Of a stretch of DNA of 64,000 bases, positions 31,779 through 42,156 are shown piece by piece. Both the position numbers and the translations under genes were made by a program. The DNA comes from Paenibacillus elgii NBRC 100335. Lineage in GTDB: Bacteria; Bacillota; Bacilli; Paenibacillales; NBRC-103111. Each line of letters starts with the position of its first letter. The stretch's first letter is position 1. Where the stretch lies: NCBI RefSeq assembly GCF_004000865.1, contig NZ_BIMB01000001.1, forward strand, positions 124,001-188,000, in the 5' to 3' direction. Under the pieces are notes generated by a model, which saw only the letters and a list, made by a program, of their open reading frames with translations, was not told the DNA's origin and searched no databases.

Positions 31779-33031
31779 TTCCGGCTCAAGATGCCGTCAA
31801 CTCCCGAGTACAGACCCGTACCGGTCTAAGCCTGCTTATTCTCGGCATCGTCCTGATCGCCGCCAACCTGCGGGCTCCGTTAACGGCCGTCGGGCCGATT
31901 ATCGGAGAAATTCGCGGGGAAACGGGGATTTCCAATACGTGGGCGGGCATGATGACCACCTTGCCGCTGCTTGCTTTCGCGCTCCTCTCGCCGCTCTCGC
32001 CACGGATCGCCCGGCGGCTGGGCATGGAGCATACGCTGTTTGCCGGACTGATCGTCCTGCTGGCAGGTATTTTGCTGCGCTCGGTGTCTTCGGTCACGGC
32101 GCTGTTTGCAGGCACGGCGCTCATTGGTGTCGCCATTGCCATCAGCAACGTGCTGGTGCCGGCCTTGATCAAGCGGGAGTTCCCGAACAACGTCGGAACG
32201 ATGACCGGCATTTATTCCGTCTCCATGAATCTGTGCGCCGCCATCGCTTCGGGGGTCAGCATTCCGATTTCGCAGGGGCTAGGCTTGGGGTGGCGGGGAG
32301 CGCTCGGCAGTTGGGCGCTTCTGGCCATCGTCTCCCTCGCCGCTTGGCTGCCGATGCTTCGTTCGCGCCAGCGTCCGCAAGCGGTACAGGCAAGTGCCGA
32401 CGCCAAAAAAAGCGATTCGCTCTGGCGCTCTCCGCTCGCTTGGCAAATTACGCTGTTCATGGGACTGCAATCGCTGTTCTTCTACGTCAACATTTCCTGG
32501 TTCCCTGCCATATTGCAGGATCGCGGCATGAGCGCGGTGTCCGCCGGTTGGATGATTTCGATCATGCAGTTCGCAAGCCTGCCGGCGACGTTCTTTATGC
32601 CGATCCTTGCCGGGCGGCGTTCCGATCAGCGGGGCTTGGCCGTCGGCGTCGCTTCCCTATTTTTAGTCGGATATCTCGGGCTGCTGCTCACCGATACGGA
32701 TTGGCTCGTTCCGCTCTGGGTCGTTCTCGTCGGCGTTGGCGCAGGGTCCGGCTTCGGCCTGGCCGTCATGTTCTTCGCCCTGCGCACGAAGTCGGTTCGT
32801 CAATCGGCGGAGATGTCAGGCATGGCCCAATCGTTCGGGTATTTACTGGCCGCGGTCGGCCCGACGCTCTTCGGCTTCATTCACGACGCCACAGGCGGCT
32901 GGACCCTTCCCCTGATCCTGCTGCTCATCGCCGCAGTCGGGCTGCTGTTAGCCGGTTTGAAGGCCGGGAAATACGGGTACGTGGCCGCATCAGATTCGAA
33001 GGAAGCGGCTGCTGCCGAGGGAAATCACTGA
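31775..33031 (+). CDS. CynX/NimT-type MFS transporter
   Basis: The 418-aa, 12-helix transporter has the family opening ANLRAPLTAVGPIIGEIR, which marks the cyanate/2-nitroimidazole (CynX/NimT, Bacillus YycB) group, and the loop ALLSPLSPRIARRLGME. It is translationally coupled to the upstream FadR-type regulator. The substrate is unknown. Confidence 0.9.
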   Translation: MIPAQDAVNSRVQTRTGLSLLILGIVLIAANLRAPLTAVGPIIGEIRGETGISNTWAGMMTTLPLLAFALLSPLSPRIARRLGMEHTLFAGLIVLLAGILLRSVSSVTALFAGTALIGVAIAISNVLVPALIKREFPNNVGTMTGIYSVSMNLCAAIASGVSIPISQGLGLGWRGALGSWALLAIVSLAAWLPMLRSRQRPQAVQASADAKKSDSLWRSPLAWQITLFMGLQSLFFYVNISWFPAILQDRGMSAVSAGWMISIMQFASLPATFFMPILAGRRSDQRGLAVGVASLFLVGYLGLLLTDTDWLVPLWVVLVGVGAGSGFGLAVMFFALRTKSVRQSAEMSGMAQSFGYLLAAVGPTLFGFIHDATGGWTLPLILLLIAAVGLLLAGLKAGKYGYVAASDSKEAAAAEGNH

Positions 33032-33042
33032 GCCTTTACGTC

Positions 33043-33082
33043 AAAACGCGGGAAGTCCGGGAGGGCTTCTCGCGTTTTTTCA
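33043..33082 (+). terminator. intrinsic terminator of FadR-MFS operon
   Basis: AACGCGGGAAG pairs with CTTCTCGCGTT (one mismatch), followed by T6. Confidence 0.8.
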
Positions 33083-33092
33083 TGTGAGCGCC

Positions 33093-33136
33093 AAAAAAAG
33101 CCCGATACGATCGATTGGGAACGATCCGTATCGGGC
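33093..33136 (-). terminator. intrinsic terminator of HD-GYP gene
   Basis: GCCCGATACG pairs with CGTATCGGGC, with further ATCG/CGAT pairing. A7 on plus gives T7 on minus. Confidence 0.85.
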
Positions 33137-33154
33137 GATATCTATTTATTTCGG

Positions 33155-34201
33155 TCAAGCCGGCTGCACTTGCCCTGCGCTTTGCGGCTCCGCCGCCGGC
33201 AGCTTGCCTTGACGGACGAGCACCCTTAGCAGCGCATGGGCAACCTCCGGATCGAACTGCGTCCCGCTGTGCCGCCGCAGCTCTTCGGCCGCCGTCTCCG
33301 TCGACAGCTTCGCCCGGTAGGACCGGTTCGTCGTCATCGCGTCGAAGGAGTCGCTGGCCGCGAGGATGCGCGCCCCCAGCGGGATTTCTTCGCCTTTTAA
33401 GCCCATCGGATAGCCTTTGCCATCCATCCGTTCATGATGGTGCCGGACCATCTCGGTGACGCCGAGCTCCTGCAGCCGTTTGATGCCTTTGACGATTTGG
33501 TAGCCGTCCTCCGCATGCCGCTTCATGATGTCGTATTCCTCTTCGGTGAGCCGGCTCTCCTTCTTGAGAATCGACTCCGGCGTGCCGATTTTGCCGATAT
33601 CGTGAATGAGTCCGGCCAGATGAACGGCTTCCGTCTCCCGTTCGGACAAACCCAGCTCTACGGCGATTTCCCGGGCGTAATCGGCCACATTCTTCGAATG
33701 GAACGCCGTGTACGGGTCGCGCGCGTCGATGCTTTTGGAGAACGAGAGAATCGTGTTCATGAACAGCTCCTCGTACTCTTCGCGCTGCCGGAAGTTGCGC
33801 CGGGACACGACAACGACCCGCTGCACGAGCAAAGCGAGCAGCAGCAATCCCCCCGCTCCAGCCAAACCGGGCCATCCGGCTCCTGTAAAATACACCCACA
33901 GCGCCGTAACCCCCGTCGAAAATGCGCCGACCAAATAAACGTTAAACACGAATAAAGCAAATATGAGCACGGGAACCGCGTATAACCCGAGCAGCGCCGG
34001 CGATTGGACATTCGTATTGATCCAGACCGCGGCGAGCAGGCTGATGAACATGACCAGCCACAGCCCGTAGCTGATTTTCCTTCCCAGCGATACCGGACAA
34101 AAATACGTATTGCCACCGATTCGAATCCCCGTATGCCATAGCTCTTCGGACGCCATAGCCTCCGTCCCGGATTCGGACTTGATCCACTCCATCTTCACCA
34201 T
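33155..34201 (-). CDS. membrane HD-GYP domain protein
   Basis: The 348-aa protein has a cytoplasmic N-terminus, about four membrane helices (residues 45-130), a short coiled linker (SRRNFRQREEYEELF), then an HD-GYP domain: AFHSKNVADYA, HD in LAGLIHDIGKIG, HHHERMDGKGYPMGLKG (GYP motif), LAASDSFDAMT and FDPEVAHALL. It is predicted to hydrolyse c-di-GMP or a similar nucleotide. The membrane part may sense a signal. GGGAGGGG precedes the ATG. Confidence 0.92.
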   Translation of the reverse strand: MVKMEWIKSESGTEAMASEELWHTGIRIGGNTYFCPVSLGRKISYGLWLVMFISLLAAVWINTNVQSPALLGLYAVPVLIFALFVFNVYLVGAFSTGVTALWVYFTGAGWPGLAGAGGLLLLALLVQRVVVVSRRNFRQREEYEELFMNTILSFSKSIDARDPYTAFHSKNVADYAREIAVELGLSERETEAVHLAGLIHDIGKIGTPESILKKESRLTEEEYDIMKRHAEDGYQIVKGIKRLQELGVTEMVRHHHERMDGKGYPMGLKGEEIPLGARILAASDSFDAMTTNRSYRAKLSTETAAEELRRHSGTQFDPEVAHALLRVLVRQGKLPAAEPQSAGQVQPA

Positions 34202-34354
34202 CGTTCCCCTCCCGTAGTATGGATTGGCAGAACCGGGTAATTCGACCTACATTACCCTAAGCGTACACCCCGGGATGGGCCTTGTCAACGACAGGTGCGC
34301 GACGAAAGTCTCAGGAATGGGACAAGAGAATACGACGGAGGCCGGATTAACCGC

Positions 34355-35926
34355 TTACGGATTCGGCAAAGAACGCTGGTACTCGTTCCACAGTGAAAGG
34401 ACATCGGAACCCGTCAGCGTTTGGAATACGCTCTCGTTCCACTCCACGCCATCGAATGGCGACAGGCTCTGGTTCAGCTCCCGCAAAAATCCGGGGCGCT
34501 TATGCTCGTCGATCCAAACGAAGAAATTGCCCGTCACCCCGTAGCTGTCCTTCCAGGTGCCTCCTTTTCTCACTGCAAGTCGGTCGTGATAGCCAACTTT
34601 GAAGCGGATCGCATCAGCCATGCCTTCGATCATATACCCGATCTGATCGTAGCGGTCATCATCCAATTGATAAAGATGCGTCAGCTCATGATACAAAATG
34701 CCCAAAATCTCATGCCGCAGCGGCGTGCTGGAATTGCTGACGTTTTTCAGATGCCGCGAGCTGATGGTGACCTGCCCCCCGCCGGCCCAAGCGACCCCAT
34801 CCTCGTCTTTGATGAAAATGACGACCTTCTTCGGGCCCACGTCCATCCGGTTCGGGTGTCCGTACAAAATTTCATTTAGTTTCAAAATAATCAACTTGAT
34901 TTGCTCCTGCGCATCCGGAAGAGCTTGATCGAACAGCTTGCCGTTGCCTTGGGCATCCATATTGCGGATTTCAATGCTGGGCACGATGCTTTGTAACGGG
35001 CTGTCTTTAGGAATGAACTCGATTTCCGCAAGCTGCAGCTCGTTGCCTCCGTTGGCTTTCATATCTAGCTTATAATAGGTGTATTTCGCGTCGGAACGGA
35101 CGCTGTAGCCGGTCCGCTGATAGCGGTATCGGAACTGCTCTCCCTTGCGGGTATCCAACGTGACCCACTGCTTCCCGTCGTTTGACGCTTGAAGCGTCCA
35201 TTCGGCCGGATCGCGTTCCTGGAAGTCGTTAGCCGAAGTCAAAGCATAACCGTCGATGGCCGTCGGCCGGTCGAAACGATAAGTGACCCAGCCGGACTTC
35301 TGGAAGGTCAGCCATTTGGTCAGACTGGACCCGTCGTTCAGCTTGTCCTTGCCTTCATCCGGCAGGTTTTCGCCGCTTGCCGTAATCTGCGCCTTGGCCG
35401 GTTCGGGCCACTGCTGCGCATCGTAAAGCTTCACCTCGGCGAGTTGAAGAACCGACCCGCTATGGTTGCTTAATTCCAGTCGATAATACTTATACGACGT
35501 TTGGTTCGGGATATTGTACGTCTTCGTCTGGTACCGCCAATCGAAATTTTCATTCTGGCGGGTATCCAGCACGGTCCAGTCCGTTCCGTTATTGGAGCCT
35601 TTCAAGGTCCAATCTTTCGGGTCCCGCTCCGGGAAATCGTTTGCAGAGGTAATCGAGTAGGAAGTAATCACATAAGAGCTTTGGTTTGGAAAAGCATACT
35701 GGAGCCACCCTGTGCTTTGAAAGGTCAACCACTTGGTCTTCAAGAGATTATCGAACGCGTTCTCCTTCTCCTCATTGGCCGGGCTTTGGCCGTTGGACGT
35801 CACCGTGCCGCCTTGCGTTCTCTCGATGGGAAAGGCGGCCGCTTGAGCGGAAGCATCGGCAAAGACCGACGTGGCCGCACCTGCAAACATCATGGCGGCT
35901 AACAAAAAAATCCGACTCTTCTTCAT
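34355..35926 (-). CDS. secreted discoidin-domain plus basic-secretory-protein peptidase
   Basis: The 523-aa protein has a signal peptide (SRIFLLAAMMFAGAATSVFA). Two F5/8-type C-like beta-sandwich repeats follow (about residues 40-170 and 180-315), each with TKWLTFQ, TSANDFxERDP, DWTLxxSN and LQLAEVxLYD. A C-terminal basic secretory protein/plant-PR-like metallopeptidase domain (about 325-523) carries the HExxH motif in YHELTHLYQ and EGMADAIRF. It probably binds a surface glycan and cleaves or binds proteins extracellularly. It stands alone on the minus strand. Confidence 0.85.
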   Translation of the reverse strand: MKKSRIFLLAAMMFAGAATSVFADASAQAAAFPIERTQGGTVTSNGQSPANEEKENAFDNLLKTKWLTFQSTGWLQYAFPNQSSYVITSYSITSANDFPERDPKDWTLKGSNNGTDWTVLDTRQNENFDWRYQTKTYNIPNQTSYKYYRLELSNHSGSVLQLAEVKLYDAQQWPEPAKAQITASGENLPDEGKDKLNDGSSLTKWLTFQKSGWVTYRFDRPTAIDGYALTSANDFQERDPAEWTLQASNDGKQWVTLDTRKGEQFRYRYQRTGYSVRSDAKYTYYKLDMKANGGNELQLAEIEFIPKDSPLQSIVPSIEIRNMDAQGNGKLFDQALPDAQEQIKLIILKLNEILYGHPNRMDVGPKKVVIFIKDEDGVAWAGGGQVTISSRHLKNVSNSSTPLRHEILGILYHELTHLYQLDDDRYDQIGYMIEGMADAIRFKVGYHDRLAVRKGGTWKDSYGVTGNFFVWIDEHKRPGFLRELNQSLSPFDGVEWNESVFQTLTGSDVLSLWNEYQRSLPNP

Positions 35927-36134
35927 CCCTAATACTCCTCCTTATCGTATACTCGGCCTTTCAGCCTTAGAAAGCGTATGAAACGATGATCGCGCCCCCC
36001 TCCTCTCTGCACAAACGAAGCTATTAATATATTAACAAAAATACTATATTATTCCAATACATGAAATGACCTTTCTGCCGCCATCCTAAGAAGGCAAGGC
36101 CGATTTTTACCATGCCTAAAGGAGCTGAATTGCG

Positions 36135-36263
36135 ATGAGCCATTCGAAACGCCGCAAGGAAAACCAATGGAAAATCCGCAAGCAAACCCAGCAGCCGCAC
36201 GGTAAAATCAAGTCCTTGGCTGCGTATTCGGACGAGTACGACGCGCAGCAGTCCGGCCGCTAA
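36135..36263 (+). CDS. 42-aa basic protein
   Basis: ATG 36135 to TAA 36263 encodes MSHSKRRKENQWKIRKQTQQ, then PHGKIKSLAAYSDEYDAQQSGR. AAAGGAG lies 11 nt upstream and a strong terminator follows 8 nt after the stop. The composition suggests a soluble nucleic-acid-associated or spore-type small protein, but no family is recognised. The fit between the frame, ribosome site and terminator supports it. Confidence 0.6.
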   Translation: MSHSKRRKENQWKIRKQTQQPHGKIKSLAAYSDEYDAQQSGR

Positions 36264-36270
36264 AAACGCG

Positions 36271-36309
36271 AAAGACCCCGCAGACGGCATGTCCGCGGGG
36301 TCTTCCTTC
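36271..36309. terminator. bidirectional terminator
   Basis: GACCCCGC (36274-36281) pairs with GCGGGGTC (36295-36302). It serves the 42-aa gene and, on the minus strand, the anaerobic operon ending at 36309. Confidence 0.85.
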
Positions 36310-37034
36310 TAGGCTTGCTCTCTCCCCTGTTCAATCAAACGTTTCGCCCGCTCCATCTCCCGGTCGCTTGGCGTCGGCACATGCTCCAGCGGATAGGCTT
36401 TTCCGAGCTGCTCCCATTTGTAGACACCCATCCGGTGGTAAGGCAGCACCTCTAATTTATGCACGTTGCCCAGCGACCCGATGAAGCGGCCGAGCTCCAG
36501 CAAGTCCGCCGCGTCGTCCGTGACGCCGGGGATGAGCACATGGCGGATCCAGACCGGCTGTCCGCGGTCCGACAACCATCGGGCAAACCGGAGAATTCGT
36601 TCGTTCGGCTGGCTTGTCAGCGCCTGATGCTTGTCGCTTCGGATATGCTTGAGGTCCAGAAGGACGAGATCCGTCACGTCCATCAGTTCCCCCGCATGCT
36701 CCGGCTCGCAGAAGCCTGACGAGTCCAGCGCGGTATGCAAATTCCATCGTTTCTTCGCTTCCCGAAACAGCGCGGCCACAAAGGGAGCCTGAAGCGTAGG
36801 TTCGCCGCCGGTCACGGTCAATCCGCCGTTCGAGCTGCGGTAATACGGAAGAAACGGCTCGATCTCGTCCAGCACGGATGCGACCTCTACCACACGGCCT
36901 GTGGCCGTCTCCCATGTATCGGGATTATGGCAGAACCCGCACTGCAGGGCGCAGCCCTGCATGAAGAGCACGAAGCGGATGCCCGGCCCGTCTACCGTGC
37001 CGAACGTATCGAGCGAATGGATGCGTCCTTTCAT
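36309..37034 (-). CDS. pflA: pyruvate formate-lyase activating enzyme
   Basis: The 241-aa radical SAM enzyme installs the glycyl radical on PflB. It has the cluster motif C-x3-C-x2-C (CALQCGFC, residues about 29-36), the opening [27 protein letters not shown], and SSGFCEPE. It overlaps pflB by 4 nt and is the last gene of the FNR-type operon; a terminator follows immediately. Confidence 0.96.
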   Translation of the reverse strand: MKGRIHSLDTFGTVDGPGIRFVLFMQGCALQCGFCHNPDTWETATGRVVEVASVLDEIEPFLPYYRSSNGGLTVTGGEPTLQAPFVAALFREAKKRWNLHTALDSSGFCEPEHAGELMDVTDLVLLDLKHIRSDKHQALTSQPNERILRFARWLSDRGQPVWIRHVLIPGVTDDAADLLELGRFIGSLGNVHKLEVLPYHRMGVYKWEQLGKAYPLEHVPTPSDREMERAKRLIEQGREQA

Positions 37035-39304
37035 CCGATGGATCCGTGGAACGTCCGGTTGATGACGTCAAGCTGCTGCTCCCGGGTCAGCTTGATGAAG
37101 TTGACGGCATAGCCCGATACGCGGATCGTCAGCTGCGGATATTCCTCCGGATGCTCCATGGCATCGAGCAGCTGCTCGCGGTTGAACACGTTCACGTTCA
37201 AATGGTGGCCGCCGCTTGTCGCGTAGCCGTCCAGCATCGCGACGAGATTTTGCGATCTCACGTCGGTCTCCCGGCCGAGCGCCTTCGGCACGATGGAGAA
37301 CGTGTTCGAGATGCCGTCGAGGCAATGCTCGTAAGGCAGCTTGGCTACCGATGCCAGCGAAGCGAGCGCGCCTTTGCGGTCGCGGCCGTGCATCGGGTTC
37401 GCACCTGGGGCGAACGGCTCGCCGGCTTTGCGGCCGTCCGGCGTGCTGCCGGTCTTCTTGCCGTAGACGACGTTCGATGTGATCGTCAGCACGGACATCG
37501 TAGGCAACGCGTTGCGGTATGTCTTATGCTTGCGCAGCTTGTTCATAAAGGACTCGGCCAGCTCCACGGCCATCCGGTCGACTCGTTCGTCGTTGTTGCC
37601 GTACTGCGGATACTCGCCGGTAATCTCGAAATCGACGGCGATGCCTTTCTCGTTGCGGATCGGCTTCACCTTGGCGTAACGGATGGCGCTCAAGCTATCC
37701 GCCACAACGGACAAGCCTGCGATGCCGCAAGCCATCGTCCGCAAAATCTCCCGGTCGTGCAGTGCCATCTCCAACCGCTCGTAGCAGTACTTGTCGTGCA
37801 TGTAATGAATCACGTTCAGCGTGTTCATATAAAGCTTCGCGAGCCAATCCAGCATTTTGTCGTATTTGCTCATGACGTCGTCGTACGAGAGCTCATCCGA
37901 CGTAATCGGCACCGACTCCGGCCCGACCTGAATGCCCAGCTTCTCGTCGACGCCTCCGTTGATCGCATACAGCAGCGCTTTGGCCAGGTTCGCGCGCGCC
38001 CCGAAGAACTGCATCTGCTTGCCGATCCGCATCGCGGATACGCAGCAGGCGATCCCGTAGTCGTCGCCGAATTGCAGGCGCATCAAGTCGTCATTCTCAT
38101 ATTGAATCGAGCTCGTCTCGATCGACACTTTGGCGCAATATTGCTTAAAGGCATCCGGCAGATCGGCCGACCACAGCACGGTCAAGTTCGGCTCCGGCGC
38201 CGGGCCCAGGTTGTAGAGCGTGTGCAAGAAGCGGAAGGAGTTCTTCGTTACCCGCGTCACGCCATTCATTCCCATGCCGCCAACCGATTCGGTCACCCAG
38301 GTCGGGTCGCCGCTGAACAGTTCGTTGTAGTCCGGCGTGCGCAAAAATTTCACGATCCGCAGCTTCATGACGAACTGGTCGATCAGCTCCTGTGCTTCCT
38401 CCTCCGTCAGCGTGCCGTTCTGCAAATCCCGTTCGATGTAGATGTCAAGGAAGCTGGAGACGCGGCCCAAGCTCATCGCGGCGCCGTTCTGTTCCTTAAT
38501 CGCGCCGAGGTAAGCAAAGTACAGCCACTGTACCGCTTCCTGCGCATTGGTGGCCGGGACCGAGATGTCGTAGCCGTACGATTGCGCCATCCGCTTCAGT
38601 TCGTCCAAGCTGCGGATCTGCTCGGACAGCTCTTCCCGAGCGCGAATGATGTCTTCCGTGATCGAGTCGGTTTCGAGCTGGAGCAGATCGTTCTTCTTGT
38701 CCGCGATCAGTCGGTCCGTACCGTAAAGCGCTACGCGGCGGTAGTCGCCGATGATGCGGCCGCGGCCGTAAGCGTCCGGCAGCCCGGTGATGATCCCGGC
38801 CTTCCGCGCGGTCTTCATCTCGGTCGTGTAAGCGTCGAATACGCCCTGGTTGTGCGTTTTCCGGATGTCGGTGAACAGCTGCACCAGTTCTTGCGGCAGC
38901 TCGAAGCCATAAGCCTTGCAGGCGTCAACCACCATGCGGATGCCGCCGAACGGCTGGACGGAACGCTTAAGCGGGGCGTCGGTCTGGAGACCGACGATCC
39001 GTTCTTTTCCTTTGTCAATGTACCCCGGCGCATGCGAAGTAATGGTGGAGACGGTGTGGACGTCAATGTCCAGCACCCCTCCGTTTTCCCGTTCCTTGCG
39101 CATCAGTACGCTAAGCTGCTGCCACAGATCCGTCGTCGCTTCCGTCGGTCCGGCCAGGAATTCCGAGTCTCCCGTATAAGGAGTAATGTTGCGGTCGATG
39201 AAATCCTTCACGTCGATCCGATGCTGCCACTTGCCCGGCGCGAACTGGCGCCAAGCCTCCGTTTGTTCGGGATTCCGGTTCATTTCCGCTTCTTTCAAGC
39301 TCAT
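37031..39304 (-). CDS. pflB: pyruvate formate-lyase (formate C-acetyltransferase)
   Basis: The 757-aa glycyl-radical enzyme converts pyruvate and CoA to acetyl-CoA and formate under anoxia. Features are the opening [19 protein letters not shown], the catalytic cysteine pair in [15 protein letters not shown], and the C-terminal glycyl-radical loop [13 protein letters not shown]. The length matches the family. It lies between adhE (33 nt) and pflA (4-nt overlap), so acetyl-CoA made here feeds AdhE directly. Confidence 0.97.
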   Translation of the reverse strand: MSLKEAEMNRNPEQTEAWRQFAPGKWQHRIDVKDFIDRNITPYTGDSEFLAGPTEATTDLWQQLSVLMRKERENGGVLDIDVHTVSTITSHAPGYIDKGKERIVGLQTDAPLKRSVQPFGGIRMVVDACKAYGFELPQELVQLFTDIRKTHNQGVFDAYTTEMKTARKAGIITGLPDAYGRGRIIGDYRRVALYGTDRLIADKKNDLLQLETDSITEDIIRAREELSEQIRSLDELKRMAQSYGYDISVPATNAQEAVQWLYFAYLGAIKEQNGAAMSLGRVSSFLDIYIERDLQNGTLTEEEAQELIDQFVMKLRIVKFLRTPDYNELFSGDPTWVTESVGGMGMNGVTRVTKNSFRFLHTLYNLGPAPEPNLTVLWSADLPDAFKQYCAKVSIETSSIQYENDDLMRLQFGDDYGIACCVSAMRIGKQMQFFGARANLAKALLYAINGGVDEKLGIQVGPESVPITSDELSYDDVMSKYDKMLDWLAKLYMNTLNVIHYMHDKYCYERLEMALHDREILRTMACGIAGLSVVADSLSAIRYAKVKPIRNEKGIAVDFEITGEYPQYGNNDERVDRMAVELAESFMNKLRKHKTYRNALPTMSVLTITSNVVYGKKTGSTPDGRKAGEPFAPGANPMHGRDRKGALASLASVAKLPYEHCLDGISNTFSIVPKALGRETDVRSQNLVAMLDGYATSGGHHLNVNVFNREQLLDAMEHPEEYPQLTIRVSGYAVNFIKLTREQQLDVINRTFHGSIG

Positions 39305-39337
39305 AGTTGGGTCTCCTCTCCAAGAAGTCGTCTCTTT

Positions 39338-41947
39338 TTATTCGAATTTCCCGTAGAACGCATTACGGTAAACGTCCGCCAGCTCCGTCACGAGCGGCAA
39401 CCGCGGATTCGCTGTCGTACATTGGTCCTCGAACGCGCGGTCCGCGAGCCCATCGACCTTCGCTTCGAAGTCTGCCGGATCGAAGCCGAGATCCTGGAAT
39501 CTCTCCGGAATGCCAAGCGATTGATTCAGCTTGCGCACCGCGGCGATCAGGCTGTTCACGCCTTCTTCCGTCGTTTTCGCCGGCAGGCCCAGCACTCTAG
39601 CAATCTCGGCGTACCGTTTGTCCGCGATGAAATGATTGTATTTCGGGAACGATGCGAACTTGGTCGGCTTCTGTGCATTGTACCGGATGACGTGCGGCAT
39701 CAGAATCGCGTTTGTGCGGCCGTGCGCCGTATGATATTCGCCGCCCCATTTGTGCGCCAAGCTGTGGTTGATGCCCAAGAAGGCATTGGCGAAGGCCATA
39801 CCGGCAATCGTCGAAGCGTTATGCATTTTTTCCCGTGCCAGCGGATCGCCGGTATGGAACGAATTTTCCAGATGCTCGAATACAAGCTGAATGGCTTTCA
39901 TTGCGAGTCCGTCCGTATAATCGTTCGCCATCACCGAGACATACGCTTCGATCGCATGCGTAAGCACGTCCATCCCCGTATCCGCAACGGCCGTTTTCGG
40001 CAAGCTGTAGACGAATTCCGGGTCGATAATCGCCACGTCCGGCGTCAGCTCGTAATCGGCAAGCGGGTACTTGGTGTTGCCTTTATGATTATCGGTAATG
40101 ACTGCAAAGGAAGTTACTTCCGACCCGGTGCCCGATGTCGTCGGGATCGCGACGAACTTCGCTTTTTGACCGAGGCGCGGATATTTGTACACCCGCTTGC
40201 GGATGTCAAGAAACTTCTGCTTGAGCGAATCGAAGCTTGTGTCCGGATATTCATAGAACAGCCACATCGCTTTGGCCGCGTCCATCGGCGATCCGCCGCC
40301 CAGCGCGATAATGCAGTCCGGCTTGAATGCGGCCATGCGGGCCGTACCGCGGTCTACCGTATCGACGGAAGGATCAGGTTCAACCTCGGAGAACACCTCG
40401 ATAGCAACGGGCTGCTTCCGCTTGCGCAGGTAGTACTCCAAGCGCTCTACGTAGCCGAGCTTCACCATCATTGCGTCGGTGACGATCATCACCCGGGTAA
40501 TATCGGGCATTTTCTCCAGATATTGCGTCGAGCCTTTTTCAAAATATACTTTCGGCGGCACCTTGAACCACTGCATATTGACCGTCCTTTCGGCGACACG
40601 CTTCAGGTTGAGCAGGTTGACGGCGGAAACGTTGGCAGTCGTTGAGTTATGCCCGTAGGAGCCGCAGCCGAGCGTCAGCGAAGGCAGGTTCGTGTTGTAG
40701 ATGTCTCCGATCGCCCCGTGAGTCGACGGCGCATTGACGATGACGCGTCCGGTTTGCAGTCGAGCCGCGAATGCCTGAATGATTTCCTCGTTCTTGGAAT
40801 GGATGACCGAGGAATGCCCCATGCCGCCGAAGGCGACGATTTCTGCCGCGCGTTCAATGCCGTGCGCCGCATTTTTCACTTTATAGCAAGCGAGCACCGG
40901 GCTCAGCTTCTCCGCAGACAGCGGGTAGGCGTCGCCTACGCCCTTCAGCTCGGCTACGAGTACCTTCGTGTCGTTTGGTACCGTAAGGCCGGCCATGGCT
41001 GCGATCTTCGCGGCTGGCTGGCCGACGATGACCGCGTTAACCGCGCATTTCTCGGGGTTAATGACCAGCTTCGATACCGCTTCGGTTTCTTCGGCGTTCA
41101 GGAAGTAGCAGCCGAGCTCCTTCATCAGCTTTTTGGCTTGCTCGTAAATCGGCTCTTCCAGAATAACCGCCTGCTCGGAAGCGCAAATCATCCCGTTGTC
41201 GAATGTTTTGGAAAGAATCAGGTCTGTTACTGCCTGTGGCAGATCAGCCGTCTTCTCGATAAAGCAAGGCACGTTGCCCGGTCCTACGCCAAGCGCCGGT
41301 TTGCCGGTGCTGTAAGCCGCCTTCACCATGGAGGAACCGCCCGTTGCGAGCACCAGCGCTACGTCCGGATGATTCATCAGAAGCTGGGTCGCCTCGACCG
41401 ACGGATTCTCTACCCACTGAATCGCATGCTCCGGCGCTCCGTGCTTCACGGCCGCTTCCAGCAGCGTAGAGGCAGCTGCGACACTGGAGCGCTGCGCCGA
41501 CGGATGGAACGCGAAGATGATTGGGTTGCGCGTTTTGGCGGCGATCAGCGATTTGAACATCGTCGTCGACGTCGGGTTCGTGACCGGCGTCACCCCGGCG
41601 ATGATCCCGACCGGCTCAGCCACCGTCTTGTAGTGCTCGTACGGGTTGTTATCGATCACGCCGACCGTCTTGTTATGCTTGATGCTGTGGTAGATGTACT
41701 CGGTCGCGAAGATGTTTTTGGTGATTTTGTCTTCGTATACCCCGCGGCCGGTTTCTTCTACCGCCATTTTCGCCAATACCATATGCCGGTCGAGCCCGGC
41801 AAGCGCCATATGCTGCACAATATCGTCCACTTGGGATTGGTCCAGCTTCAGATATGCTTCTTGCGCTTTTTTTGCCCGGGCTACGAGCTTGTTCACTTCC
41901 TCGAGCGCGGCTGCTTTTGCGTCGGCTTTCACTTCTTTAACGGCCAT
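39338..41947 (-). CDS. adhE: bifunctional acetaldehyde-CoA/alcohol dehydrogenase
   Basis: The 869-aa enzyme has an N-terminal CoA-acylating aldehyde dehydrogenase half (catalytic Cys in NGMICASEQ; NAD segment ATGGSSMVKAAYSTGKPALG) and a C-terminal iron-dependent alcohol dehydrogenase half (GGGSPMDAAKAMW; metal histidines in GMAFANAFLGINHSLAHKWG and HGRTNAIL). It reduces acetyl-CoA to ethanol and regenerates NAD. The start at 41947 follows GGAGGAAG; an upstream in-frame extension overlaps the zinc-ribbon gene in another frame and is rejected. Confidence 0.97.
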   Translation of the reverse strand: MAVKEVKADAKAAALEEVNKLVARAKKAQEAYLKLDQSQVDDIVQHMALAGLDRHMVLAKMAVEETGRGVYEDKITKNIFATEYIYHSIKHNKTVGVIDNNPYEHYKTVAEPVGIIAGVTPVTNPTSTTMFKSLIAAKTRNPIIFAFHPSAQRSSVAAASTLLEAAVKHGAPEHAIQWVENPSVEATQLLMNHPDVALVLATGGSSMVKAAYSTGKPALGVGPGNVPCFIEKTADLPQAVTDLILSKTFDNGMICASEQAVILEEPIYEQAKKLMKELGCYFLNAEETEAVSKLVINPEKCAVNAVIVGQPAAKIAAMAGLTVPNDTKVLVAELKGVGDAYPLSAEKLSPVLACYKVKNAAHGIERAAEIVAFGGMGHSSVIHSKNEEIIQAFAARLQTGRVIVNAPSTHGAIGDIYNTNLPSLTLGCGSYGHNSTTANVSAVNLLNLKRVAERTVNMQWFKVPPKVYFEKGSTQYLEKMPDITRVMIVTDAMMVKLGYVERLEYYLRKRKQPVAIEVFSEVEPDPSVDTVDRGTARMAAFKPDCIIALGGGSPMDAAKAMWLFYEYPDTSFDSLKQKFLDIRKRVYKYPRLGQKAKFVAIPTTSGTGSEVTSFAVITDNHKGNTKYPLADYELTPDVAIIDPEFVYSLPKTAVADTGMDVLTHAIEAYVSVMANDYTDGLAMKAIQLVFEHLENSFHTGDPLAREKMHNASTIAGMAFANAFLGINHSLAHKWGGEYHTAHGRTNAILMPHVIRYNAQKPTKFASFPKYNHFIADKRYAEIARVLGLPAKTTEEGVNSLIAAVRKLNQSLGIPERFQDLGFDPADFEAKVDGLADRAFEDQCTTANPRLPLVTELADVYRNAFYGKFE

Positions 41948-41976
41948 TGATTCTTCCTCCATTCGTGTCGCTTGCG

Positions 41977-42111
41977 TTATTGTGGCTGATTTGGGTCCCG
42001 TTTGTCCGGATTGGACGGTGGAACAACACGGCAGTCGTTGCAAATCCATGAAGTACCCGCCGGGCCTTCGCCCTTCGTCTTGCCGCATTGCTCACAGGTG
42101 ATGAGATTCAT
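41977..42111 (-). CDS. 44-aa zinc-ribbon protein
   Basis: ATG (42111) to TAA (41977) encodes MNLITCEQCGKTKGEGPAGT, then SWICNDCRVVPPSNPDKRDP NQPQ. Two CxxC pairs (CEQC, CNDC) 15 residues apart form a typical minimal zinc ribbon. GGAGGGGGGG precedes the start. It lies between the hemerythrin gene (45 nt) and adhE (29 nt), so it belongs to the anaerobic operon. It may be a zinc or redox-sensing accessory; no function is known. Confidence 0.72.
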   Translation of the reverse strand: MNLITCEQCGKTKGEGPAGTSWICNDCRVVPPSNPDKRDPNQPQ

Positions 42112-42156
42112 CGGCATCCCCCCCCTCCTAAATATATCCTGAATCTATGCTGTATG

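Noticed and set aside
37046-40645. A 1199-codon open frame on the plus strand
   Set aside because: It lies antisense to pflB and adhE, whose families are unmistakable. The long frame follows from their codon bias, and it has no family motif.
40649-41950. A 433-codon plus-strand open frame
   Set aside because: It is antisense to the N-terminal half of adhE, with arginine/histidine-rich composition typical of a shadow frame.
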